Shown here one piece after another: positions 1 to 5,065 of a DNA stretch of 7,697 nucleotides. Below the pieces are notes generated by a model. That model was not told the DNA's origin and did no database searches. It was given only the letters and a program-made list of their open reading frames with translations. The stretch is from Bifidobacterium sp. UBA6881 (GTDB lineage Bacteria; Actinomycetota; Actinomycetes; Actinomycetales; Bifidobacteriaceae). Made by a program: the position numbers and the translations under genes. The stretch is from positions 1 to 7,697 of the forward strand of contig DKCF01000047.1 in the NCBI GenBank assembly GCA_002451435.1, read 5' to 3'. How positions within the stretch are numbered: position 1 is the stretch's first letter; each line of letters begins with the position of its first letter.

Positions 1-2273
1 CCACGGCCACCACGGCGGTCATCGCGGTCGAAGCGGTCGGAACGCTCGCGGCGCGGCGCGGAGGATTCCTGGTCCTCGAAGCCCGGGATGGCGAGGGAGA
101 TCTTGCCGCGGTCGTCAACGCCCTGCACGACCACCTCGACGGTGTCGCCTTCCTTCAGCACGTCTTCGACGGCGTCGATGCGCTCACCGTTGGCGAGGTT
201 GCGGATCTGGGAGATGTGCAGCAGACCGTCGGTGCCCGGGGTCAGGTTCACGAAGGCACCGAAGGAGGTGGTCTTCACGACCTTGCCGTTGTAGGTCTCG
301 CCGGCTTCCGGCACATGCGGGTTGGCGATCTGGTCGATGATCTTCTTGGCCTTCTCGGCGGCCTCTCCGCCTTCGGAGGAGATGAACACGGTGCCGTCAT
401 CCTCGATGGCGATCTCGGCGCCGGTGTCTTCCTGGATCTGGTTGATCATCTTGCCCTTCGGGCCGATGACCTCGCCGATCTTCTCGACCGGAACGGTGGT
501 GGTGATGATGCGCGGCGCGTACGGGCTCATCTCGGCCGGACCGTCGATGCACTCGTTGATGACCTCGAGGATGGTGGCGCGGGCTTCCTTGGCCTGCTGC
601 AGGGCGGAGGCGAGGATGTCGGCCGGAATGCCGTCGAGCTTGGTGTCGAGCTGCAGGGCGGTGATGAACTCGGAGGTGCCGGCCACCTTGAAGTCCATGT
701 CGCCGAAAGCGTCTTCGGCGCCGAGGATGTCGGTCAGCGTCTTGAAGATGTGCTTGCCGTCGACGTCGCCGGACACCAGTCCCATGGCGATGCCCGCGAC
801 CGGAGCCTTCAGCGGGACGCCCGCGGCGAGCAGCGACAGCGTGGAGGCGCAGACGGAGCCCATGGAGGTGGAGCCGTTGGAACCGATGGCCTCGGACACC
901 TGACGGATGGCGTACGGGAACTCCTCGCGGCTCGGCAGCACCGGCACGAGGGCCTTCTCGGCGAGGGCGCCATGGCCGATCTCGCGGCGCTTCGGGGAGC
1001 CGACGCGGCCGGTCTCACCGGTGGAGTACGGCGGCATCTCATAGTTGTGCATGTAGCGCTTGGTCTGCGGGCCGGACAGCGCGTCGATCTGCTGCTCCAT
1101 CTTGAGCATGTTCAGGGTGGTGACGCCCAGGATCTGGGTTTCGCCGCGCTGGAACAGGGCGGAGCCGTGCACGCGCGGCACGATGTCCACTTCGGCGGAC
1201 AGGGTGCGGATGTCGCGCAGGCCACGGCCGTCGATGCGGTAGTCCTCGGTCAGGATGCGACGGCGCACGATCTGGCGCTGCAGCTCCTTGAAGGCGTTGC
1301 CGATCTCCTTGTCCTTCTCGGCGTCGTCCATGTCGGTGAACTCTTCGGCGAGCGTGGCCTTGACGTTCTCCTTGATCTCGTGGATGCGGTCCTGGCGCGG
1401 CAGCTTCTCCGCGATGGACAGCGCCTCGTTGAGGTCGGCGTGGGCGATCTCGTCGATGCGGTTGTACAGATCCTCGGTGTACTCCGGGAAGAGCTGGAAT
1501 TCCTTGGTTTCCTTGGCGGCTTTCTGCTTGAGCTCGCTCTGGGCCTCGCAAATCACCTTGATGAACGGCTTGGCGGCTTCCAGACCGGCGGCGACGACTT
1601 CCTCGTCCGGCTTGGTCTGGCCTTCGTCGTAGATGAGGTGCCAGGCGTTCTTGCCGGCGCCGGCCTCGATCATGGCGATGGCGACATCGCCGTTTTCGAT
1701 GACGCGGCCGGCGACCACGATCTCGAACACCGCGCGCTCACGCTCGCTCCAGCGCGGGAAAGCGACCCACTGGCCATCGATGAGGGCCAGACGCACGCCG
1801 GAGACCGGGCCTTCGAACGGCAGACCGGAGATCATGGTGGATGCGGAGGCCGCGTTCAGCGCGACCACGTCGTAGGCGTCGTCCGGGTTGACGGACAGCA
1901 CGGTTTCGACGACCTGCACCTCGTTGCGCAGCGTGTGCGGGAACAGCGGACGCAGCGGGCGGTCGATGATGCGGCAGGCGAGAATGGCCTGGGAGCTCGG
2001 ACGGCCTTCACGACGGAAGAACGAGCCCGGGATCTTGCCGGCGGCGTACATCTTCTCTTCCACATCCACGGTCAGCGGGAAGAAGTCGTAGTTCTCCTTC
2101 GGGCTGGAACCGGCGGTGGTGGTGGAAAGCACCATCGAATCGTCATCGAGATAGGCGGCGACGGCTCCATCCGCCTGCTGGGCGAGACGTCCGGTCTCGA
2201 AGCGCAACGTGCGCTTGCCGAATGATCCATTATCGATTACGGCTTCTACAGCCTTGATTTCGGGACCCTCCAT
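1..2273 (-). CDS. pnp: Polyribonucleotide nucleotidyltransferase (PNPase), 3' end outside window
   Basis: Encodes the phosphorolytic 3'-5' exoribonuclease and RNA-tailing enzyme, which in actinobacteria is also called GpsI. The 757 codons seen start at ATG 2273 with AGGAGG six bases upstream (2280-2285) and run off the left edge. Domains in order: first RNase PH fold (about 15-150) with FFRR at 85-88; an alpha-helical linker; second, catalytic RNase PH fold (about 355-580) with FQRGE at 374-378 and the E. coli-type active-site set in DAFGDMDFK, here D521, D527 and K529; a KH domain with its GPKG loop at 604-607; an S1 domain from about 658 to 727. After S1 comes a charged Arg/Asp/Gly tail (SDRFDRDDRRGGRG) that continues beyond the edge. 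The protein is already longer than E. coli PNPase (711), as usual in actinobacteria. It follows rpsO, the widespread order, but a strong terminator separates them. Identity is secure; only the C-terminus is unseen. Confidence 0.98.
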   Translation of the reverse strand, partial: MEGPEIKAVEAVIDNGSFGKRTLRFETGRLAQQADGAVAAYLDDDSMVLSTTTAGSSPKENYDFFPLTVDVEEKMYAAGKIPGSFFRREGRPSSQAILACRIIDRPLRPLFPHTLRNEVQVVETVLSVNPDDAYDVVALNAASASTMISGLPFEGPVSGVRLALIDGQWVAFPRWSERERAVFEIVVAGRVIENGDVAIAMIEAGAGKNAWHLIYDEGQTKPDEEVVAAGLEAAKPFIKVICEAQSELKQKAAKETKEFQLFPEYTEDLYNRIDEIAHADLNEALSIAEKLPRQDRIHEIKENVKATLAEEFTDMDDAEKDKEIGNAFKELQRQIVRRRILTEDYRIDGRGLRDIRTLSAEVDIVPRVHGSALFQRGETQILGVTTLNMLKMEQQIDALSGPQTKRYMHNYEMPPYSTGETGRVGSPKRREIGHGALAEKALVPVLPSREEFPYAIRQVSEAIGSNGSTSMGSVCASTLSLLAAGVPLKAPVAGIAMGLVSGDVDGKHIFKTLTDILGAEDAFGDMDFKVAGTSEFITALQLDTKLDGIPADILASALQQAKEARATILEVINECIDGPAEMSPYAPRIITTTVPVEKIGEVIGPKGKMINQIQEDTGAEIAIEDDGTVFISSEGGEAAEKAKKIIDQIANPHVPEAGETYNGKVVKTTSFGAFVNLTPGTDGLLHISQIRNLANGERIDAVEDVLKEGDTVEVVVQGVDDRGKISLAIPGFEDQESSAPRRERSDRFDRDDRRGGR

Positions 2274-2351
2274 AGGGTTCCTCCTTTTTCTTTTCCTGAA
2301 TACCATCTATCGGCGGTCCTCTTCAGCGGACTCCAACCGATGCATATGCGT

Positions 2352-2376
2352 GACGCGGCGTTACCTTCGCCGCTTC
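2352..2376 (-). promoter_or_regulatory. Stem-loop in the pnp 5' leader
   Basis: An inverted repeat of 6 bp (GCGGCG at 2355-2360, CGCCGC at 2368-2373) encloses a 7-base loop and is extended by two more pairs after one mismatch. It lies about 80 bases upstream of the pnp start codon, after the rpsO terminator and without a U-tract, so it is not a terminator. In E. coli a leader hairpin in pnp mRNA is cut by RNase III and lets PNPase repress itself; a similar role here is inference from position only. I could not find a convincing -35/-10 pair for pnp in 2286-2455; a TAGAAT lies on the minus strand near 2390 without a good -35. Confidence 0.35.
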
Positions 2377-2455
2377 CTCATTTGTAGATTCTAGACCTCG
2401 TGTGCCCCAAACCCTGGGCCTTCAAACTGTCTTTTCCTCAACTCGGCTGTCATGC

Positions 2456-2487
2456 AAAAACGCCCGAGCGCCATGGACGCTCGGGCG
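2456..2487 (-). terminator. Rho-independent terminator of rpsO
   Basis: A perfect 10-bp stem (2461-2470 with 2478-2487) closes a 7-base loop. On the minus strand it is followed directly by five T residues (2460-2456). It begins 8 bases after the rpsO stop codon. It should end most rpsO transcripts, with pnp then expressed by read-through or by its own promoter. Confidence 0.92.
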
Positions 2488-2495
2488 GAAGAATG

Positions 2496-2765
2496 TTATC
2501 GGCGCAGACCCAGACGCTCGATCAGGGAGCGGTAACGGTCGATGTCAACGCGCTTGAGGTAATCAAGCATACGACGACGGTCACCGACCATCAGCAGCAG
2601 ACCACGACGGGAGTGGTGGTCGTGCTTGTGCTCCTTGAGGTGCTCAGTCAGATCAGCGATGCGCTTGGTCAGCAGAGCGACCTGGACCTCCGGGGAACCC
2701 GTGTCACCCTCGTGGGTCGCGTAGGTCTTGATGATTTCCTGCTTTTCCTCAGCCGTAAGTGCCAC
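2496..2765 (-). CDS. rpsO: 30S ribosomal protein S15
   Basis: Encodes the small-subunit protein that binds 16S rRNA at the central-domain three-way junction and helps platform assembly. The 89-residue product has the standard S15 length. It carries the family's hallmark stretches GDTGSPEVQVALLTKRI (about 20-36), the H-x-KDHHSRRGLL-type segment (HKHDHHSRRGLLLMVGDRRR, about 46-65) and DYLKRVDIDRYRSLI toward the end, all of which contact rRNA. The start is GTG at 2765, supported by AAGGAGG at 2771-2777, five bases upstream; no in-frame ATG is near. A strong terminator follows and pnp is next, the common rpsO-pnp arrangement. In several bacteria S15 represses its own mRNA through leader structure, and a small hairpin is present in this leader. 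Confidence 0.98.
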   Translation of the reverse strand: MALTAEEKQEIIKTYATHEGDTGSPEVQVALLTKRIADLTEHLKEHKHDHHSRRGLLLMVGDRRRMLDYLKRVDIDRYRSLIERLGLRR

Positions 2766-2855
2766 GGCATCCTCCTTATGTTGCTGCGCGGTGCTGCCGG
2801 CACTATGCCGACGCGCTCTCTATCCGCGGGCGAAACACGCCAAAGTGCAATAATA
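2766..2855 (-). promoter_or_regulatory. Candidate rpsO promoter -10 and leader hairpin
   Basis: The 109-bp gap between the membrane-protein gene and rpsO holds a TATTAT box on the minus strand (2855-2850) as the best -10; no good -35 is visible 16-18 bases upstream. Downstream, bases 2812-2796 form a 7-pair hairpin including one G-U (GUCGGCA, loop UAG, UGCCGGC), lying 19 bases upstream of the Shine-Dalgarno sequence. By analogy with S15 autoregulation in E. coli it could be a protein-binding site. The promoter call is weak; the hairpin is plain in the sequence. Confidence 0.35.
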
Positions 2856-2874
2856 CACGATGCACGGACCAAAA

Positions 2875-3549
2875 TCAGATGGCGGTGAGCAGTCCCCCGA
2901 AAAACACCACGCCGAGGGCGACCAGCTCAATCGCGAAGAACAGCAGGAACGAAGCCCAGCTGCGCGTAAGCACGTTCAGCCTCGACTCCTTTTTGATGCA
3001 GACCAACAGGCCGACCCACAGCACGGCGTAGACCGCGACGCCGAAACCGGCCGCGATGATGCCGAGATTCGCCGCGTTCGCCAAGCCCGACGACGATCCG
3101 TACATCACATAGGTGGCATTCCAGAAGTTGAAGCTCAGCAGGCTTATGCCGGCGATGAGCTGCTCCAAGGCGAGCCCGATGACGAACACGGTTCCCCACA
3201 GCCATTTCTTCGTATCGGCGACCATCAGACCCAATCCGGCCAACGCCATGATGGTGACGGTCCATGAGATCAGGGCGACGCCCTTCGGGTCGAGGAAGCC
3301 CAGGTTGGCGACCAGCCACGAGGCGTCCTTCACCGCGATGGCGCGACCGCACCAATACGGCACGATCACGGCGATCAAGGCGACCGCAATGAACACGACC
3401 CAACGCAACGGATGCGACCTGCGCCGTTCGATATCGGCCAAAGACAGATCCGAAGGCGCGATCGACGCCGTCGGATGCTTGGACACGTCGACCGTCTCCA
3501 CCACGCCTCCGACGACTTCCGTTGCCTTGTTTCCCTTGGTCTGTGCCAT
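2875..3549 (-). CDS. Five-helix integral membrane protein, function unknown
   Basis: A 224-residue product that I do not recognise as a named family. Residues 1-48 are hydrophilic and probably cytoplasmic (MAQTKGNKATEVVGG at the start, ERRR at 41-44 just before the first helix). Five hydrophobic segments follow at about 49-67, 89-110, 118-140, 161-184 and 199-221, and the protein ends at the last helix. The KK and KKESR loops after helices 2 and 4 fit a cytoplasmic side. No catalytic motif, nucleotide-binding loop or signal-peptidase site is visible. The start is ATG 3549, with GGAG six bases upstream (3556-3559). The frame stays open for 19 more codons upstream, but that part is Cys/Arg-rich, lacks a Shine-Dalgarno site and overlaps the palindromic intergenic DNA. 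The gene stands alone between the tRNA-Gly terminator and rpsO. Confidence 0.85.
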   Translation of the reverse strand: MAQTKGNKATEVVGGVVETVDVSKHPTASIAPSDLSLADIERRRSHPLRWVVFIAVALIAVIVPYWCGRAIAVKDASWLVANLGFLDPKGVALISWTVTIMALAGLGLMVADTKKWLWGTVFVIGLALEQLIAGISLLSFNFWNATYVMYGSSSGLANAANLGIIAAGFGVAVYAVLWVGLLVCIKKESRLNVLTRSWASFLLFFAIELVALGVVFFGGLLTAI

Positions 3550-3602
3550 ATTGCGCTCCGTAGAATTGCGTTTGCCGCGACATTCCCAGCATACCCGGTT
3601 CC

Positions 3603-3648
3603 GCATATGCCGGAATCATATCCAAGCCAGCATATGCGGCGCATATGC
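3603..3648. repeat. Three GCATATGC palindromes upstream of the membrane-protein gene
   Basis: The 8-base perfect palindrome GCATATGC occurs at 3603-3610, 3630-3637 and 3641-3648. The last two are 11 bases apart centre to centre (about one helical turn); the first is 27 bases from the second. A degenerate copy (TCATATCC) lies between them at 3616-3623. A fourth perfect copy is in the pnp leader at 2342-2349. The cluster sits between the tRNA-Gly terminator and the start codon at 3549, where a promoter must lie, although I could not assign -35/-10 boxes. It may be an operator array; this is inference. Confidence 0.45.
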
Positions 3649-3673
3649 AAAAGGCGTGCACACGGCACGCCTT
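3647..3673 (-). terminator. Terminator after tRNA-Gly
   Basis: A perfect 9-bp stem (3665-3673 with 3651-3659, AAGGCGTGC/GCACGCCTT) with a 5-base loop begins 13 bases after the tRNA CCA end. On the minus strand the stem's last two T residues continue into two more T before GC, so the U-tract is short and termination may be leaky toward the next gene. The plus side is also T-rich, but there is no plus-strand gene to serve. Confidence 0.7.
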
Positions 3674-3686
3674 GTTGTTCGTTTTC

Positions 3687-3760
3687 TGGAGCGGATGACG
3701 GGAATCGAACCCGCGTAATCAGTTTGGAAGACTGAGGCTCTACCATTGAGCTACATCCGC
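3687..3760 (-). tRNA. tRNA-Gly (anticodon UCC)
   Basis: A full cloverleaf folds on the minus strand. The 7-bp acceptor stem is GCGGATG (3760-3754) with CATCCGC (3697-3691). The D-arm is GCTC/GAGC. The anticodon stem TCAGT/ACTGA has loop CTTCCAA, giving anticodon TCC at 3728-3726. The T-arm GCGGG/CCCGT (one G-U) has loop TTCGATT. The discriminator base is U at 3690, and the CCA end is encoded (3689-3687). Total length is 74 bases including CCA. It reads GGA (and by wobble GGG) glycine codons. It has its own promoter upstream and a hairpin terminator downstream. Confidence 0.97.
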
Positions 3761-3809
3761 GCTGCGTCTTTCCGTCGGCGATTGCACCGTCAGGAAAACG
3801 ACTTGAGCA

Positions 3810-3837
3810 ATTATACACATTCCACGAACAATCGCAA
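3810..3837 (-). promoter_or_regulatory. Promoter of tRNA-Gly
   Basis: On the minus strand a TTGCGA -35 box (3837-3832) and a consensus TATAAT -10 box (3815-3810) are separated by 16 bases. The predicted start near 3803 leaves about 43 bases of leader before the mature tRNA 5' end at 3760. The perfect -10 fits a strongly expressed stable RNA. Confidence 0.8.
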
Positions 3838-3881
3838 ATCGGGAACGCGCCCGGCCGCGCGCGACACGCGGTTTTCGGTTT

Positions 3882-4322
3882 TCAGGCCTCAAGCATCACC
3901 ACGGCGGACGCGACCGCGCCGTCATGGCTCATGGAAACGTGCACGTCGATGTTCCGGTCCTGCCCCACCCCAAGGGATTCGTGCAGCTTGCGCTCCAGTT
4001 CGGGCGACAGCGAGACGCTCGGCACGCCGCGGGAATCGTCAAGGACCTCGATGCGGACCCATGGGAAGTTGTCCAACGTATATGGGTATTCGGCATCGCC
4101 TTGGCGACGGGAGATCGCCTCGCACCACGCTTTGAGGAACGCCTCCTTGCCGGCCCAGCGCGCGGCCAGATGCACGGATTCGTCGTCATGCTTGAGCTGG
4201 GCGCGCTGCGCGGTCTGCCAGAGTTCGCGCATGGAGAACAGCTTGCGCATACGCGAGCCCGGCTCCCCCAGTTGCTCGGCGAACGCCGACACATCCACAA
4301 CATCATGTCCCAAACCCAGCAT
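3882..4322 (-). CDS. acpS: Holo-[acyl-carrier-protein] synthase
   Basis: Transfers 4'-phosphopantetheine from CoA to a serine of acyl carrier protein, here presumably the ACP domain of the type I FAS encoded at the right edge. The 146-residue product opens with LGLGHDVVDV, carrying the family's metal-binding aspartate at D7. It has the second signature RWAGKEAFLKAW, with the metal-binding glutamate at E60. It ends with the core strand VHVSMSHDGAVASAVVML. It is somewhat longer than E. coli AcpS (126), with the extra length mostly at about 70-90. I prefer ATG 4322: AcpS proteins normally begin within two or three residues of this motif, and AAAGGG lies seven bases upstream. A GTG two codons earlier (4328) is possible. 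The gene is preceded by 357 bp without a gene, so it is probably transcribed by itself. A degenerate -10 (GATAAT, 4421-4416) lacks a good -35. Confidence 0.95.
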   Translation of the reverse strand: MLGLGHDVVDVSAFAEQLGEPGSRMRKLFSMRELWQTAQRAQLKHDDESVHLAARWAGKEAFLKAWCEAISRRQGDAEYPYTLDNFPWVRIEVLDDSRGVPSVSLSPELERKLHESLGVGQDRNIDVHVSMSHDGAVASAVVMLEA

Positions 4323-4508
4323 GTCCACGCCCTTTCAGGAAATATGCACGGAAAGCCGGGACGCCCATTCCCGCGATGGCGCGATAGAACGTTCCGGCAC
4401 ATCCACCATAGAAGTATTATCCTCAAACGGCCGCAGTCCACCCGCCGTTCGCATTGAGGACACCATATTTTCACACCTGCGACATGAAAAATACGGGAAC
4501 GTGAAAGA

Positions 4509-4549
4509 ACCGGCGCGGGAACGCGCCATGCGTCCCGCTTCCAGCCGGT
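4509..4549 (-). other. Interrupted stem-loop, possible secondary terminator or attenuator
   Basis: ACCGGC-GCGGGA (4509-4520) pairs with TCCCGC (4533-4538) and GCCGGT (4544-4549), giving 12 pairs with a 5-base bulge on one side. An alternative, mutually exclusive hairpin is GGCGCG-GGAA-CGCGCC (4512-4527). On the minus strand the stem is followed by TTCTTT and, about 20 bases further, TATTTTTC. It could be a second terminator behind 4568-4627. The alternative folding is clear in the sequence; function is inference. Confidence 0.35.
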
Positions 4550-4567
4550 CGGAACATGCGCGAACGA

Positions 4568-4627
4568 GAAAGCCCCGCTCCTTGAAGGCGGCCACCGAAA
4601 GGCCGGCAGCCGAAGGAGGGGGCTTTC
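4568..4627 (-). terminator. Long bulged stem-loop downstream of the small membrane-protein gene
   Basis: Bases 4568-4583 pair with 4613-4627 over 15 pairs with a single bulged base at 4577. The enclosed loop itself contains a 5-bp hairpin (4589-4593 with 4601-4605). It starts 53 bases after the stop codon at 4680-4682. The minus-strand tail reads CTTTCTCGTTCG, so the U-tract is poor and the structure may act more as an mRNA 3'-end stabiliser than as an efficient terminator. Confidence 0.55.
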
Positions 4628-4679
4628 GCACCGTCGGAAACCGCAGCCGCGTCGGGAGCCACGGCCGCCGAAACACCGA

Positions 4680-5015
4680 CTACTGTTCGGCGGACTGGCG
4701 CGCGGATTCCTCGGCGGATGCGATGATGTCTTCCGCCGGAATCGGACGCAGGAAATTCCACACCAGGAACGCGATGCCGACGACCAGCATCGCGATGCCG
4801 CTCCACAGGTTGATCGCGATGCCGTCGGTTTTGTCGAGACCGAGTGTCGGATCGCAGATGCCGACCAATCCCACGATCACGCCGTACAGCACGAACAGCA
4901 CTCCGAGCAGCAACCGCAGATCGTTGCGGTGCGCGGCCTTGACCGCCTGTTCCTTTTCCTCTTCGGTGAGCACGCCCTTGGGAGCGGGAGTGCCGACCTT
5001 GTCTTCACTGGCCAT
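4680..5015 (-). CDS. Small two-helix membrane protein, possible symporter partner
   Basis: A 111-residue protein that I do not recognise by name. Residues 1-32 are charged (MASEDKVGTPAPKG, then TEEEKEQ). Two hydrophobic helices follow at about 33-53 and 67-88, joined by a short polar loop (CDPTLGLDKTDG), and the protein ends in a hydrophilic, Ala/Glu-rich tail (AEDIIASAEESARQSAEQ). With both termini probably cytoplasmic, this is a hairpin-type membrane protein. The start is ATG 5015, with AAGGAG six bases upstream (5022-5027); a TTG two codons earlier lies too close to that site. It begins 50 bp after the symporter stop with no terminator between, so co-transcription is likely. Some SSS transporters are encoded beside a small membrane protein (ActP with YjcH, PanF with YhdT), which makes an accessory role reasonable but unproven. 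Confidence 0.88.
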   Translation of the reverse strand: MASEDKVGTPAPKGVLTEEEKEQAVKAAHRNDLRLLLGVLFVLYGVIVGLVGICDPTLGLDKTDGIAINLWSGIAMLVVGIAFLVWNFLRPIPAEDIIASAEESARQSAEQ

Positions 5016-5065
5016 TGTCAACTCCTTAATACGCTTTTCCTGATACCTTCATGCCTGCGCGTCGA

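Larger units (their letters stand above)
4323..4679 (-). other. Intergenic region between the small membrane protein and acpS
   Basis: No ORF with gene-like codon use or a ribosome binding site is seen in these 357 bases. The half next to the small membrane-protein gene holds two large stem-loops (listed separately). The half next to acpS must contain its promoter: the best -10 candidate is GATAAT, followed by ACT, on the minus strand at 4421-4416, giving a leader of about 90 bases, but no convincing -35 accompanies it. Base composition is less biased around 4400-4500 than in the genes. Confidence 0.5.

Noticed and set aside
216..2225. 669-codon open frame on the plus strand opposite pnp
   Set aside because: It is antisense to an unmistakable PNPase. 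Its product is a low-complexity run of Gly, Asp, Val and Leu, as produced by reading GC-rich codons backwards; there is no ribosome binding site.
2361..2381. Six-codon ORF (MRKRRR) with AGG codons in the pnp leader
   Set aside because: No ribosome binding site; its sequence is explained by one arm of the leader hairpin. A regulatory leader peptide cannot be supported.
3687..3760. tRNA-Gly as an integration (attB) site
   Set aside because: No integrase, no repeated copy of the tRNA 3' end and no mobile genes are in the window.
3846..3871. GC-rich inverted repeats after acpS (CGCGC/GCGCG and CCGCG/CGCGG) as an acpS terminator
   Set aside because: The only T-run (TTTTCGGTTTTC) follows on the plus strand, where there is no gene. 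On the minus strand no U-tract follows, so I did not call a terminator.
3931..5043. 370-codon plus-strand frame across acpS, the intergenic gap and the small membrane-protein gene
   Set aside because: It crosses two genes and two stem-loops, and its product is Ser/Arg/Thr-rich without hydrophobic or motif pattern, so it is a shadow frame.
5023..5049. Eight-codon ORF (MKVSGKAY) between the symporter and the small membrane-protein gene
   Set aside because: It lacks its own ribosome binding site and overlaps the Shine-Dalgarno region of the next gene; chance is the simplest explanation.
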